Shown: positions 48,401 through 59,379 of the stretch, in pieces | Layout of the letters: every line of letters begins with the position of its first letter | Numbering within the stretch: the first letter of the stretch is position 1 | Assembly (NCBI GenBank): GCA_012934845.2 | Contig: WNNJ02003665.1 | Coordinates: 463,983 to 527,982 of the forward strand | Reading direction: 5' to 3' | Source: Pomphorhynchus laevis | Lineage: Eukaryota > Acanthocephala > Palaeacanthocephala > Echinorhynchida > Pomphorhynchidae | Length of the DNA stretch: 64,000 nucleotides | Position numbers and translations under genes: made by a program | Notes under the pieces: model-generated | Told to the model about the DNA's origin: nothing | The model's input: the letters and a program-made list of their open reading frames with translations, nothing else | The model's database searches: none

Positions 48401-51400
48401 ACTGACGTTTTTGGTTTTCCATGGCACGGCAGCGTTTATACAATATTTGGTAAGTTTCGTGATATCTCCATTGACCAGATACGTGAATCCAATTTCGTGC
48501 GTTGTTTGTTATTAATCTTGTCCCCAGAAAGGTCATTTCGTTATTTTCAAATAACGCTTCTCCCGATCATTCAATATAGCCTACCTGCATTTCGGTATGA
48601 TATCTCTGAAGTGATTTCGTTCTAATAGACACATGTCCATGGCGAGTCATAATACGAGTTGTTGTCGTTTCCCAAAGTAATCAGCACTAGTAGCCGCTCT
48701 TTCCAACGTATCGCTTTTTTCCAAAAGCGATTTTTTCCAATCAACTTTTGCATTTAATTATCACCCCGGCTCTCCGTTATACAATTGATGCCTTTGAAGT
48801 TATAAAAGCAGCCATTAATCTTCATTCTAATACGTAATCTTGTTTATTATTTGCTGAAACTGTGACCTTTACTAGTTTCCAATCGTTTGTTACCCCAACA
48901 TTCACATACTCAAACTTTCATATCACTTCGCATCCTTGAATGCTAAACATACTCTTCCCCAATGCTTCTATGATCTAACTAGATCATAACATATCATCGT
49001 TAATTCATAAATATTCATTTATGTATATTTTGCCTAAGATTTAGATGCGAACTGGCGTTGATAAATTCTCCAACATTGTATAGAGTATAGTCCCTCATTT
49101 TTTATGCCTATTTATTTATGTATATTTTGCTCAAAGCTTGCATGCGAACTGGCTTTGATAAAATTAATTTATTAAATTATTAAAACTATTAATTAAATTA
49201 TTACATAATGCGATGTAGAGGTTTTTACGGAAACCGATCTGAGTGGCAACTAATAGACGTGTCAAGATACAATCCGTTCGCTCAGTCTATGCTAGTAGAA
49301 CTCTTCCGCAGACAATGCAGTACCATTCGAAAAGAAAACGCTCAAAATATTCGGAAAGAATAAGCAAGGTCGAAAATTGCGGATTTGTTCCTTTTATCGT
49401 TTCTGCGGAGGATAGAATTGGAATGGAGGCCAATGCCTTTTGAAACAGCTGGCCATATAGAGATCGGTGAGAGATGATTCCGGATACGCTGTACATGTTA
49501 GAGAGCTCAGAACACAACTGGTGTTCAAAACACCGAAGACGGCTTCAATTTGTTTAGTGCGCGAAAACATCTACATTATCATCGTGAACGAAACGACAGG
49601 AAAGGATGAACAAAGCAATCTTTTGTTAAATATATGCCCTATTTGAGGGGAACCCTTTAAAAAATTATTACATAGTTAATATTCTTAATAATATAATTAA
49701 ATAATTATAGTTGTTTTGAAATGGTAGTTTTGATTAATGTTTTAATTGACAATATTTTTGTTTTTTTTGGTTTATCCATAATAAGGATTTGTTTATAAAA
49801 ATGATTATTAAATAATTGTAATTTAAATAACATATGTTATTTAATATGAATTTTAGACACGATAAAAATAATCTCTGATATATTTTAGTTCAAGTAAAAT
49901 ATATTTACTTGGATGCAGTTGATCGACATACCCACTATTCCGTGAAACAGACTCGATCAATACAAATTGCAAATACTTTGTATGCGCAAAACAATCACTT
50001 TTTGAATCCACATTGGTGTGTAAATGTTCATCACGTTTTAGACAATAATGGAAATGGTATGTTATATTTAATTTGCGTTTTGTCATAAATCACTATTTTA
50101 TCATAATTTTTTAATTTCAAATTCAAATATTTTATTTTATTACATTATTAATTTTTGACTTTAATATATCAGAAATTGAATTTTTGAATACAATATGAAT
50201 CTAATATATTACGCATATTTTTGTATGCGAGCGAGTCATACTTTAAAAACGGCTTGTGAATTAGATTCTACTTTCTAATAGCGTATAGCGTATCTCATTG
50301 ATTATAAGGACATTATTAAATGTTAATAATATTTATTAATTATTAGAAAATTATTCGATATTTTTCTATTAGTTTGGAGTGTAGTCAAGTAGACAATTTC
50401 TGTTGGTTTAAGTTTCGAGCGAAGACTTGAAATGAATTAAACAATTTACTGTTGATCAATTTACCGAAAACCGTTTTTACAGTATATTTGAACTGTTAAT
50501 TTTAGAATATTTGCCTGTTTTCTACAATTTACCCCTTTATTAATTTCATAATTATTTATTTTACAATTATTAATCAATGCTTTATTAATTATGCGATTTT
50601 TGTCCTATATTTACATTTTTATAGTAAAGCTTGGAAATTCGGAAGTACTGAGATCGGACTGCATTCTGCCAATAACTATCTTACAAAGATCCAAAAGCCT
50701 AATAGTCGATGTGACATTCCTTCCCAACTCACACGTAGCATTACTAGACGATAAGTACTTAAGGATAATTGATCCAAGTAATAATCAAGAAAAGAGTCGT
50801 TTGCTTGTCAAGTTAGTACAATTTTATACAATTTCATGTTATTTTTGTATGTTTTGATATATAAATCTAACATTAGTAAATTTCGGGTTAATTTTAAGTT
50901 TAATAAAATCAATCTAAGTTTTTTTATGATATCACATTAAAATGAATCGTACGTATTTGAATGAAAATTGCATTTTCGTGAAAATGAATCTAACATTAGA
51001 TATCATAAGATAATCTAACATTTATGATATCACATTAAAATGAATCGTACGTATTTGAATGAAAATTGCATTTTCGTGAAAATGAATCTAACATTAGATA
51101 TCATAAGATAATCTAACATTTATGATATCACATTAAAATGAATCGTACGTATTTGAATGAAAATTGCATTTTCGTGAAAATGAATCTAACATAAATCTAA
51201 CATTAGACGAAAACCTTATGTCTGCAAATAAATACAAAGTTTTTATTAGAGTTTTACACATCATTAACAGCAAATAGTTTTATTGTAAGCATGTAAAAAA
51301 AACTAAAATGTTTAACTTTTGAATTATTTAATGATAAATATATAATGATAAATTATTCGTTTCTAATTTTCGAGCAATAAAGTATAAATCTGGGCATTGA

Positions 51401-54400
51401 AAATATTTGAAATTTGACTTTTTATATTAAAAATCAAAACTTAATGTGAACAAATTATACTTATTTTAATTTTTAATTCATAAATCCATAGATTAATTTT
51501 GTAAAGTATAATCTACTTTATAAATCAGTAAAGTAAAATCTTAACTTAATGTGTACAAATTATTTTTATTCGAGAAATTAAATTTTTAAATTTTCATCTT
51601 GCACAATATATATTTTAATTTTTTAATTTTTAAATCCATAGATTAATTATATAAATTAATAATATTATTTCGATCTATTTAACTTTAAAACAGTGGAAAA
51701 TATCGGCAACTTAAATGCTTAAAAATACAATATTTCGAATTCACTTTACAAGAATTCAATTGTTCATTTTCTTGCGAGTCCCTGAATTTAATATCCCAAT
51801 GTTACCTGCTCGACGCGATATTGGAATAGCTGCAATGGCATACAGTAGAATATCAAATGTACAACACAACATTTAATGGGCGAATTGTATGCTTTGTTTC
51901 CAGCCAGCATCAAATAATGAAATATAATTTAGTGTTTGTTAATCAAAAATTCGTTAATATAAAAATAAGCTAGGGTTTGCTGATCTTTCTCTAAAATTGT
52001 TTATTTAAATTTGATCATCAATTTTACAATAATGATTTAAAATAACATTATTTTTATGATAATCTGATAATTATTTTATATAAAAATTTATATTATTTAC
52101 GTAATCAATCAACCAAGGAAAACCCCTTATAGGCTAATCTATTACATTCCATGTTCTAATTGTCCTATAAAGTACATAAGACAAGCATCCAAAAATTAAA
52201 GAAATGAGTCAGCCAGCACAAATACGTCGTACTACGAGTTGATGTATCTTCAGCCATAGTTGATCACATACAAGATCGACTTTGATAACACCATAACGAT
52301 TTTGTATCTTCAGCCATAGTTGATCACATTTACGAAACGAATCACAAGATCGACTTTTATAACACTATAAGATTGTCTATGATGATATTTTCGATCTATT
52401 GACAGAAAACCAGAAGACAGAAATGACAGGCAATAAAATCAATTGGAGCTTAAAACTTTCCTTTGATGATAGAATCCCATGATTATTCTTCCGGTTATGA
52501 CTGAAAAATATATTAGTTTGACTTATTTTGATAATTGCTGCTATGATCAGGACTGTAATAAATTGAAAGCTCAACGATAATGAGTTTTCTTTCGTGTCAG
52601 TAATGTCCATCGCTTTTAATCTGAATATATTATTTTGATTAATCAAAAATTCGTTAATATAAAAATAAGCTAGGGTTTGCTGATCTTTCTCTAAAATTGT
52701 TTATTTAAATTTGATCATCAATTTTACAATAATGATTTAAAATAACATTATTTTTATGATAATCTGATAATTATTTTATATAAAAATTTATATTATTTAC
52801 GTAATCAATCAACCAAGGAAAACCCCTTATAGGCTAATCTATTACATTCCATGTTCTAATTGTCCTATAAAGTACATAAGACAAGCATCCAAAAATTAAA
52901 GAAATGAGTCAGCCAGCACAAATACGTCGTACTACGAGTTGATGTATCTTCAGCCATAGTTGATCACATACAAGATCGACTTTGATAACACCATAACGAT
53001 TTTGTATCTTCAGCCATAGTTGATCACATTTACGAAACGAATCACAAGATCGACTTTTATAACACTATAAGATTGTCTATGATGATAATCATGCGCGCAG
53101 ACCTTCTAATGAGTCTATTGACAGAAAACCAGAAGACAGAAATGACAGGCAATAAAATCAATTGGAGCTTAAAACTTTCCTTTGATGATAGAATCCCATG
53201 ATTATTCTTCCGGTTATGACTGAAAAATATATTAGTTTGACTTATTTTGATAATTGCTGCTATGATCAGGACTGTAATAAATTGAAAGCTCAACGATAAT
53301 GAGTTTTCTTTCGTGTCAGTAATGTCCATCGCTTTTATTGCATCGTACCTTTCTTCAAAAGAATCATACGAAAACTTCGATTTTGATTATACATATCTAT
53401 TTTCATTAATCTATTTTGTTAAGAAAACGTTTCATATTAAATAATCTTTAAATATTTTTTATTAAATGTTTTATTGTGGATTAGCAACAGATAATATGTT
53501 TTAGTAAGTACTCACGAAACAATAGCAGGATATGTTTTGATTCAATTCACAACCAGGTATATGTCTTGAATAGTCAAGATGGATTGTTGTCGAGAGTTTC
53601 TGTTGACACGAATTTTACACTGTCGAAGCGATCATCTATTCGTATCAATCCGATTAAGTTATCTTCAGGTATGTGTTAAGATATTTGCTTTTAATTAATA
53701 GGACGAATTTCATATTTTTAATAAAACTAGCTATTTTAAAACCAAATTATTATTTTTTCTTTCAAAATTGCAATAGTACGAATTATTTTTGAATGTAATT
53801 ATAATTATATAATTTTATAAGATTTTATTGTTTATTGCGAATGCATGAATATATTTTTGATTTATTTAATTTTTTAATTTACGAAAGTAATTAATTACAA
53901 TTATTACATTTTATTACATTTGATTTTGTAATTATATTGTGTAATTAAAAATTATTCGATATTTTTAATTGTAGCATTGATTATTGTTTATTTATAGGTA
54001 TATTCAATATTAAAGGTCGACAGTGATCTCTGATTTTGTAATTTTTCTAAAATATTTATAGATATTTTATTGTGAGTATATAAACACTATAAAATCATTT
54101 AGCGTTATAAAGACGAGATAATTAACTGATGAATGTGCGTTCATTTACAATTTTTTTAAATAACAATCTTATGATTTAGCGTAAAACATTTTAGAGATAT
54201 ATCATATCAGATACCTGAGTCTAATATAGTTTTCTATTTTTTATATATATAATACACTATATTTTTATACTAAATATGAATTAAAAATAAGCATAACTGA
54301 TTATGAATAATAAATAATTGTATAAGATTTTATATCGAATAATATTACTTTTCAGGTTAAAAAAATTGCTTTTCTGCCAAGCATCTCCGAGAATTAAACT

Positions 54401-57400
54401 TTGATTTTATATAATTTAAATATTTAAAACGATAAAATTTATTATTGGAATTTATAACAAAAATCAATGTTTATGAAATTTTTTTGCTTAATAGTTTAAA
54501 TAGATTGTTAATAATGTTTTATTAATATTTTGTAAATATTATATTTTAATAATATTTTGATTATTTATACAGATTCATCAAACTTTTCCAATATTAATTT
54601 ATCAAACTTGCTTAAAAATAAGCAGAAAAATAATAATGTCGCATTAGTTTTATATTTTAAAAATTGTTTTTAGATATTGAGGTCGATAAGAGTGGTAGCT
54701 TGTACTACATTGACAATGATACAATTAAAATTGTTTTTACAAACGGATCTAACGGTACGCTTTTGCCAATCATTTCCCAAGAATCATCTTCATCTCACGT
54801 ACTTGCTAATTCAAATAAACGAATGGTGAAAAGTGGTTTCAATTTCAATCTTTTGACCTTGTATTTTAAAATAGTCGAGATTTGTGGCTCCTAAGGCACT
54901 CGCTATCAATCCAATTGATCAGTCGCTCGCAGTTCTTGATCAAAACGCTATTTGGATCATACACAATACAAAATATGCATATTTACTTGTAGGCGGTCAT
55001 ATTATCGATGATTGCAAAGCCCGTTATAATTTTATGGTTGATCACAGTGTCATTGATATTAAATACAATAGATATGGAGATTTGTATGCTATACAGTTTT
55101 TGGAACAAAAATCCTCAATACTACATGTGTTTAAATCATCAGGAGAAATTGTGTCACTGAAAGGTTAGATTTTTGTTTCGATTTTTATTAAACAACACAT
55201 TTTAGTGACTTAAAAAATATTAGCATACGCAGAATTTTTAATAAAGAATATTTGCAGATTTCAGTTTAAACCCATTTTACTTTTAAAATTAAATATTTGA
55301 AATATTATATATTTTTCACTCTATTTTAATACTAAATTATACTTTTTTAAAATATCATGTAGTTTTAAATTGTATTAAATTACAGTAAAATATTAAATAT
55401 TTTTTAATTTAAATTTTTAATTTTAATTTAAAATTGAAAAATTTAATTTTTAATGAGTATTTACTCGCTAGTATTTTTTCTAGAGTATTTGCATGTGATA
55501 ACTTTTGTTATATTGTGATATTCAGTGATATTTTTATCAAGTGTTCGTAAACATTATTTAGGTAATTGTCACCTAAAGCTTTTAAATAAAAAGAAAAATT
55601 TTCATGATTGGATAAAGCTACATTTACACCCTACTGGATCGATTTGTGCGCATAGCAATGAAGGTCAGTTGATTTTCACAGTCTAGTTTAAATTAATTTT
55701 ATTTTCAGTTGTTTACGAGCTCTCTGAAAATATTGATGCGATTGATGAAGGTTTAAAAGTCCTCAACGAAGAGTTGCAGGAAGAATATACGTTTAACAGC
55801 AAACGATACCATATTGAAACTAAAGATATAAATTCGGGTAAATTATTATTTTAACATTAAATACGTATTTTAATTTATAATTTTTCTCAATTTAATTGAT
55901 AAAATAAAATTTTGTAATTTCTCTTAATCCTTTTTTCAGGGGATCTGATTTTTAGATCCTCTAAAAATTGTAGAATTATAAAATTATATAATCATAAAAA
56001 ATCGTAAGATTAAAATATTTATTTTTTACATACTACTAAAATCAAAACAATAATAGAAGTGCAATTTCATTAAAAAATTTAGTTTTAATTCGAACCAAAC
56101 GGTAACCGATTGATTGCTTAGGCACTCGAGTACAGTACAGAATACTAGATTCAGTTAGCTGATCATATTTATTAAAAATACGATTTAAGTTAATTTGAAT
56201 ATTTTGATTTAAAATCGGATTTGAGTTTTTAATTGATGCATAGATGATACAAACTAATAATTCCATTTTGTACATAAATACAAAAATGTTAATATATCAT
56301 TCTTAAAAAGACATGTAGCGAAATTCAACCTTGCAATATCAAATAAGTAAAAAATATAAAATAATGATATAAAAATGTTAATATATCATTCTTAAAGAGA
56401 ATTTTTATAACTCAGTATATTTATGCAGCGAAATTTAGGCTTGCAATATAAAGTAGTTTAGATCGCTGTCGATGTCACTCGCTAAATCTCTATGACAGTC
56501 GTTTTACATACACCTCAGCATTTATTACTTATAGCGTTTAAATTAAATCAATCTATGAACTAAAAATAATAGAATATTATTTTTATAATTCTGTTGATTT
56601 TCATTTATATTCCTGGTGTTCTTTAAGCGCAGTTTATACTTGATGCTTTGTTCATCACTCGCATTCTAGATCCCATATTTTATAAACGTTAACGTATGTC
56701 AACGTCATTGACATACGTTATCTTTTATTTTTCTGATAAACTGTCGTAATTGTTCATCTCAGCTTATTGAAATCTCAGCTGTTCTTAAAAAAGCACAAAA
56801 TCTAGTGCACATATGGTAATTTTTGCTTTATAGTACACTGTAGTTCCGATTAAGTGTATCTGAATACGAAATTTTTATAATAGTTTTTTAACTTTTATAT
56901 TTTTATGATAGTTTTTTTAAATTTTATATTTCAATAAATTTTTAGGTTTAACTTTGTTCAAGTTCAATTTTATTCAAAGACCATCTCAATTTTCAATTAA
57001 ATATCAGTCATCGCTGGAAGGAATGGAATATTATACGTCTAAATTGAAATCGTATATAAAAATTTACGACAATTTTAGTAATAATTTCACTATCATAAAG
57101 GTGTGTTGTTTTGATTGAGCGTTTAATTTAATTTTATTTTTATTCTGTAGCTAAAGTTTCTGCCTGGACATTCAGACACGATATCTGCTATTGAATTCGA
57201 AGATGGAAAACAATTCAAATTTTTGTACAATAGCGATCGACTTGTTGCTTTTGAGAAGGCTACCACGGACTATTACCAGTTCTTCTATAATTGGGCTGGT
57301 CAACTTAATAAAGTAATTAACATCTCATTTGTATAATATACTTTCTCTTTTCAGGTCGCTTCAGATCGCCGATTTCGTGTGAGTAACTCATGGCACTCAA

Positions 57401-57537
57401 CATCGGGATACTGCACTGTTATAAACGAAGGCCTTGCCGATAACATTCCGTTGCAAGTGTGCAAAGACTTTAAGGGTCACCGTAGCAAGTGGTCGTTTTC
57501 ACAGAACGCTGTAAAAAATCTTGAAAATGACAACTAA
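42411..57537 (+). CDS. Teneurin-like transmembrane protein, 22 exons, strongly shortened
   Basis: Teneurins are single-pass cell-surface proteins that act in cell adhesion and axon guidance. I chained exons by homology, GT/AG ends and matching phase: 42411-42480, 43621-43729, 43780-43865, 45418-45558, 45607-45819, 45901-46023, 46071-46217, 46769-46961, 47010-47129, 47182-47431, 48143-48280, 48323-48449, 49889-50056, 50625-50811, 53505-53668, 54674-54825, 54875-55163, 55562-55663, 55709-55837, 56946-57100, 57151-57312, 57355-57537. The sum is 3,408 bases: about 1,135 residues and TAA. Usual family length is about 2,500-2,800. The diagnostic hit is IDDDGDGLIDCSDPDCC, created across the exon 7/8 junction. 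Most EGF repeats, nearly all of the YD shell and the usual C-terminal toxin-like domain are absent. The donors of exons 2 and 4 (GTACCA, GTGGGT) are the least certain joins, and further upstream exons are possible. A likely polyadenylation signal ATTAAA lies at 57,701. Confidence 0.85.
43780..43865 (+). other. Teneurin exon 3: transmembrane segment
   Basis: Encodes RRRILCLAYFVVFSAALILT and on to VIACSIFA: basic residues on the cytoplasmic side followed by about 22 hydrophobic residues, a type II signal anchor as in all teneurins. The cytoplasmic part encoded before it is about 37 residues (exons 1-2) with a Cys-rich CNDVFTCRRC and no proline-rich SH3 sites that I can see. The usual cytoplasmic domain is about 300 residues. 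Confidence 0.85.
44475..45110. repeat. Segment duplicated from 41.39-42.01 kb (copy 2, in intron 3)
   Basis: Near-identical to copy 1 over about 620 bp, with weaker similarity continuing left to about 44,165. A short third piece (GTACAGAAAGGCAACAATCA, GATGTTTTGCTAAATACTTA) follows at 45,114-45,170. It lies between the transmembrane exon and exon 4. Confidence 0.85.
45418..45819 (+). other. Teneurin exons 4-5: membrane-proximal extracellular region
   Basis: Two exons that precede the EGF region. Exon 5 carries IYGQLDRLPTEDDF, a basic RHRRRS stretch, then LRTGTWYFLVLNKG. In known teneurins the corresponding segment reads YGRRNxPPTHTQ... and xxGTWYLSxYNDG, so the match is good. RHRRR resembles a furin-like cleavage site, such as is known between the membrane and EGF repeats in some teneurins; cleavage here is inference. 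Confidence 0.75.
45901..46217 (+). other. Teneurin exons 6-7: EGF-like modules
   Basis: Exon 6 has CEDCCPLGYNGRFCE, half an EGF module. Exon 7 has one full EGF module (CNGCSNNGECIV, CHCFTNYAGKFC) and the start of the CNNGIDDDG motif. Ordinary teneurins have eight EGF modules, of which the second and fifth carry an odd cysteine that forms the covalent dimer. With one to one-and-a-half modules left, classical dimerisation is not expected unless the unpaired cysteines of exon 6 serve for it. Confidence 0.8.
46333..46800 (+). repeat. Tandem duplication copying the start of teneurin exon 8
   Basis: Intron 7 and the first bases of exon 8 occur twice. Copy 1 (about 46,333-46,570) keeps the acceptor TTTCGTAG at 46,487 and encodes DGLIDCSDPDC, then diverges to PSGSAVRHSKYLSNN. 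Copy 2 (about 46,590-46,800) leads into the real exon. The first copy has no good donor, so it looks like a decoy or dead exon. Matching intron pieces include CTGCCGAAAATC, ATGACCAAAATCATTGGA and ATATTCTACCGCTTAGTTTA. Confidence 0.85.
46769..47431 (+). other. Teneurin exons 8-10: DPDCC module and transthyretin-like domain
   Basis: Exon 8 encodes DGLIDCSDPDCCNSIECSDR and then FFIYERYKYLLNEDSGVQ; known teneurins read DGLVDCLDPDCC and later FYDRIKFLxGxxSTH. Exons 9-10 encode SLVIGRILHNYLLPESGMKV, DRYGYTFTNNNGTFYFLING and GGGTIVLIMET, equal to the SVIRGQV...G...Y.I.R.DG.F.L...GG beta-sandwich (transthyretin-like) domain. All three are well preserved in order and spacing. Confidence 0.85.
48143..50056 (+). 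other. Teneurin exons 11-13: FN-plug-like region before NHL
   Basis: Exon 11 ALRIEIPIGNNQFSLVYTSG corresponds to the family's ALQESIPIPGT...LSYLSSR. Exon 12 FLLNAEPSLVLPVLWNTTDV and FGFPWHGSVYTIF corresponds to FPASPNLAYTFIWDKTDAY. Exon 13 ends NPHWCVNVHHVLDNNGN, corresponding to GGWTLDKHHVLDVQNG. Some internal parts are shorter (the CLDLTLWEKR segment is not recognisable). Confidence 0.8.
48630..49640. other. Intron 12 with a GC-richer unassigned tract
   Basis: Between exon 12 and exon 13. 49,200-49,620 is clearly richer in G/C; one plus-strand frame stays open for about 45 codons (FAQSMLVELFRRQC, then STIRKENAQN) and reopens after a stop (LFLLSFLRRIELEWRPMPFE). I do not recognise it. It could be a mobile-element scrap or a decayed coding piece. 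Confidence 0.4.
50925..51208. repeat. Intronic tandem repeat, period 98 bp, about 2.9 copies
   Basis: TATGATATCACATTAAAATG starts at 50,925, 51,023 and 51,121. The copies are virtually identical, including AATCGTACGTATTTGAATGA and TTAGATATCATAAGATAATC. It sits in teneurin intron 14. Identity suggests recent expansion. Confidence 0.9.
51941..53338. repeat. Intronic tandem duplication of about 700 bp
   Basis: AATCAAAAATTCGTTAATAT begins both copies, at 51,941 and 52,641. They are nearly identical apart from a short replaced block (TTTTCGATC near 52,388 against AATCATGCGCGCAGACCTTC near 53,087). Each copy also has an inner repeat of TTGTATCTTCAGCCATAGTT, GATCACAT. Minus-strand frames of about 90 codons in both are unrecognised. 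It lies in intron 14 of the teneurin gene. Either a very recent duplication or an assembly duplication. Confidence 0.9.
55709..57537 (+). other. Teneurin exons 19-22: remnant of the YD shell and new C-terminus
   Basis: Exon 19 EEYTFNSKRYHIET resembles the segment that opens the YD shell (ELYxFDxTGxHxxT). Exon 21 has KQFKFLYNSDRLVAFEKATT and YYQFFYNWAGQLNKV, two YD-like motifs (Y.F.YD..GRL..V). About 60 residues follow in exon 22 (WHSTSGYCTVINEGL, KGHRSKWSFSQNA) with no family match I can name, ending at TAA 57,535. The family's shell has more than 20 YD repeats closed by an Rhs core and a GHH toxin-like domain; none of that is present here, nor in the 400 bp downstream. Confidence 0.75.
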
Positions 57538-57955
57538 TTGCAAATTTTGTTGAACACTAATAGTAGCTTAACGTGTACAGCCAATTTGTAAAACCGAATG
57601 CTGTATGTAGTTTTACCAAGCTTCAAGAATCAATTGTTGCATGGTAACATGACTATGGTACTCATGCGAACAAGTGTCCAGGCTACACGATTAAGTTCAA
57701 ATTAAAGAGATGGTCTTCAATGGGAAGTGCGATCCAAACAAGTGAACTTTGAAATTCTTGTCAAATAGCGCTCCAAGCATGATGAAAACACCGGGGATTT
57801 AAATACAACTGTGATATTTTTATTTTTTTCTGATAATAGTATTCGTTTTAAGTTGTGAATTACATTTCCGCTTTTAAATTTATTATCCGCTCTTCAAGAA
57901 TACCGAATGTAATGTTTTGTTTTTGTTTTATAAGAGCAATTGATTAAATTATTTT
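57538..57955 (+). other. 3' untranslated region of the teneurin gene and spacer
   Basis: No coding. ATTAAA at 57,701 is a plausible polyadenylation signal. No terminator or further exon is recognised. Confidence 0.5.
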
Positions 57956-57960
57956 GTATT

Positions 57961-57988
57961 TTTCACTAATTTTTGTTAGCATCTTTAG
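57961..57988 (-). ncRNA. PLE-type hammerhead-like hairpin, decayed
   Basis: Minus strand: CTAAAGAT, GCTAAC-AAAA-ATTAGT, GAAA. The same layout as at 35.75 kb, with G of the core changed to A and one stem pair lost. Probably inactive. Confidence 0.5.
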
Positions 57989-58029
57989 AAAATTACTAGT
58001 AATTCATTATTTGTAATTTTATAATTATC

Positions 58030-58230
58030 AGGAGAAACTGCTATGTTATATGGTTTCACCCCCATTCCTGGACCCAATATAACAGCTGGGCTAAACATGT
58101 GTTAATGAATTAGATAACTGAGTCTGATTTTTATACAATATAAAACACGTACTAATGACGTATTTCCTCTGATGAAATTTGATTATCTAGTGTATCTTAT
58201 TCTAATACAAAGTATATTATTTATTATCCA
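58030..58230 (-). repeat. PLE-linked repeat end with pseudoknot block
   Basis: Minus strand: CTAATGACGTATTTCCTCTG complement at 58,150-58,175, and the pseudoknot block at 58,036-58,091. Stem 2 is CTGTTATATT with ATAACATAGCAG, where a C-to-U change is absorbed by a G-U pair; stem 1 is CCC with GGG. The TTAGATAACTGAGTCTGATT boundary motif is close by at 58,110, so the copy is rearranged. Confidence 0.55.
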
Positions 58231-58239
58231 TAAGAATTT

Positions 58240-58700
58240 TCAGCTTTAGAGTTTAAATATATTTTTATTGTGATGATTTATATATTTTACTATTTTCTGT
58301 TTGATTTTATTTTTATAGTAATGTAGATTAAATTATTTAAACGATTTTAAAGAAAACTAATATCAATTATTGAAGCTGGATCAAAGAATTTTATTTGATA
58401 TTTTGCTAACCTCTGGCAATTCTTAAAATTTCATTATTTAATGTATTATATTTTATATTATATAGTATGCATAAATGCTCATGCAAATGTTAATTTAATG
58501 TTCATATCTAGATATACACCTTATTTATCATCAATATTGGTTTTATTAAGAATAAGACTACATGGATAAATTTGTTCGATTAAAAATTATTAGAGTTAAA
58601 TCCGCATATATCATTGATATATCGAAACATTTTCTAATACATAGCATATTGTTTATTTTCAATCCATAAAAGTTTCCGCTAATTGTTTTAAATTTATTTT
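58240..58700 (-). pseudogene. PLE fragments
   Basis: Minus-strand scraps of the C-terminal part of the PLE reverse transcriptase (tail near 58,250; HEHLCIL-like near 58,470; SISDQIYP-like near 58,570). At 58,385-58,440 the coding piece EILRI joins CAGAGGTTAGCAAAATATC, the hairpin end of the element, with TTTGATCCAGCTTCAATA beyond: an element-to-element junction like the one at 63.52 kb. Confidence 0.6.
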
Positions 58701-58919
58701 TTATATTATTGTGTAGATTTATATATTTTACTATTTTCTGCTTGATGTTATTTTTATAGTAATTTGATGTAATTATTTGATGTAATTAAAATATCAATTA
58801 TGTTATTAAACAAACGAAATGACTTTTAGTTTCCATTTCGTTGGAAATGTTTACAAATATATGCGAAATAAAAGTGAATTCTTATAAAAATTTGCTATCT
58901 TAGTAGTGTAAATTTGTTT

Positions 58920-59160
58920 TTTATAATATTTTAATGATTCATATATTTTACTATTTTCTGCTTGATGGTATTTTTATGGTAACCTATTTAAAAATATGTA
59001 TCTATTAAATTATTTAAATGATTTTGAAGAAAGCCAATATCATTACATATTGTTGCAATTCTTAAAATTTCATTATTTAATGTATTATATTTTATATTAT
59101 ATGGTATGCATGAATGCTCATGCAAAAATATGTTTTTTGTAAATTTAAATTAATAATCTT
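58920..59160 (-). pseudogene. PLE reverse transcriptase C-terminal fragment
   Basis: Minus strand matches NIFLHEHSCIPYNIKYNTLN, EILRIATICNDIGFLQNH and the LGYHKNTIKQK-like end. Followed at 59,160-59,260 by an ATACGATA-rich stretch that recurs at 61,560-61,660. Confidence 0.65.
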
Positions 59161-59379
59161 TACGGTATAAATTATATGGTGAAATACGATATAAAATACG
59201 ATACAAAATACGATATAAATACGATACGATACAAATGGAAATATTTTTACCTAAAAAATAATTTCTATCATCCAATAGTTTTATGAACCGATTAATAGAT
59301 AACACACATAATATTACCTATTATGGCAACTCTTTAAATTTCATCATTTTATGTCTTTTATTGAATATTATATGGTATG

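Larger units (their letters stand above)
50625..55663 (+). other. Teneurin exons 14-18: degenerate NHL propeller
   Basis: Exons 14-18 match the family's NHL region in order: VDVTFLPNSHVALLDDKYLR, FDSIHNQVYVLNSQDGLL, VDKSGSLYYIDNDTIKIV, then APKALAINPIDQSLAVLDQN (family: PTDLAINPMDNSIYVLDNN), IKYNRYGDLYAIQFLEQK, and LHLHPTGSICAHSNE. About five blades are recognisable; the family has six. The glycine/aspartate landmarks of each blade are partly lost, so the propeller may be modified. Confidence 0.8.

Noticed and set aside
48344-48625. Longer open frame running past teneurin exon 12
   Set aside because: A standard donor (TTTG|GTAAGT) at 48,450 ends the homologous part; the rest has no family match.
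57355-57537. GHRSKW as a remnant of the teneurin GHH toxin-like domain
   Set aside because: Only a few letters agree and the context does not; too short to support.
59160-59260. ATACGATA run as a CRISPR-like or satellite array
   Set aside because: Irregular short repeat in eukaryotic DNA, part of a larger block copied at 61.56 kb; no spacers.
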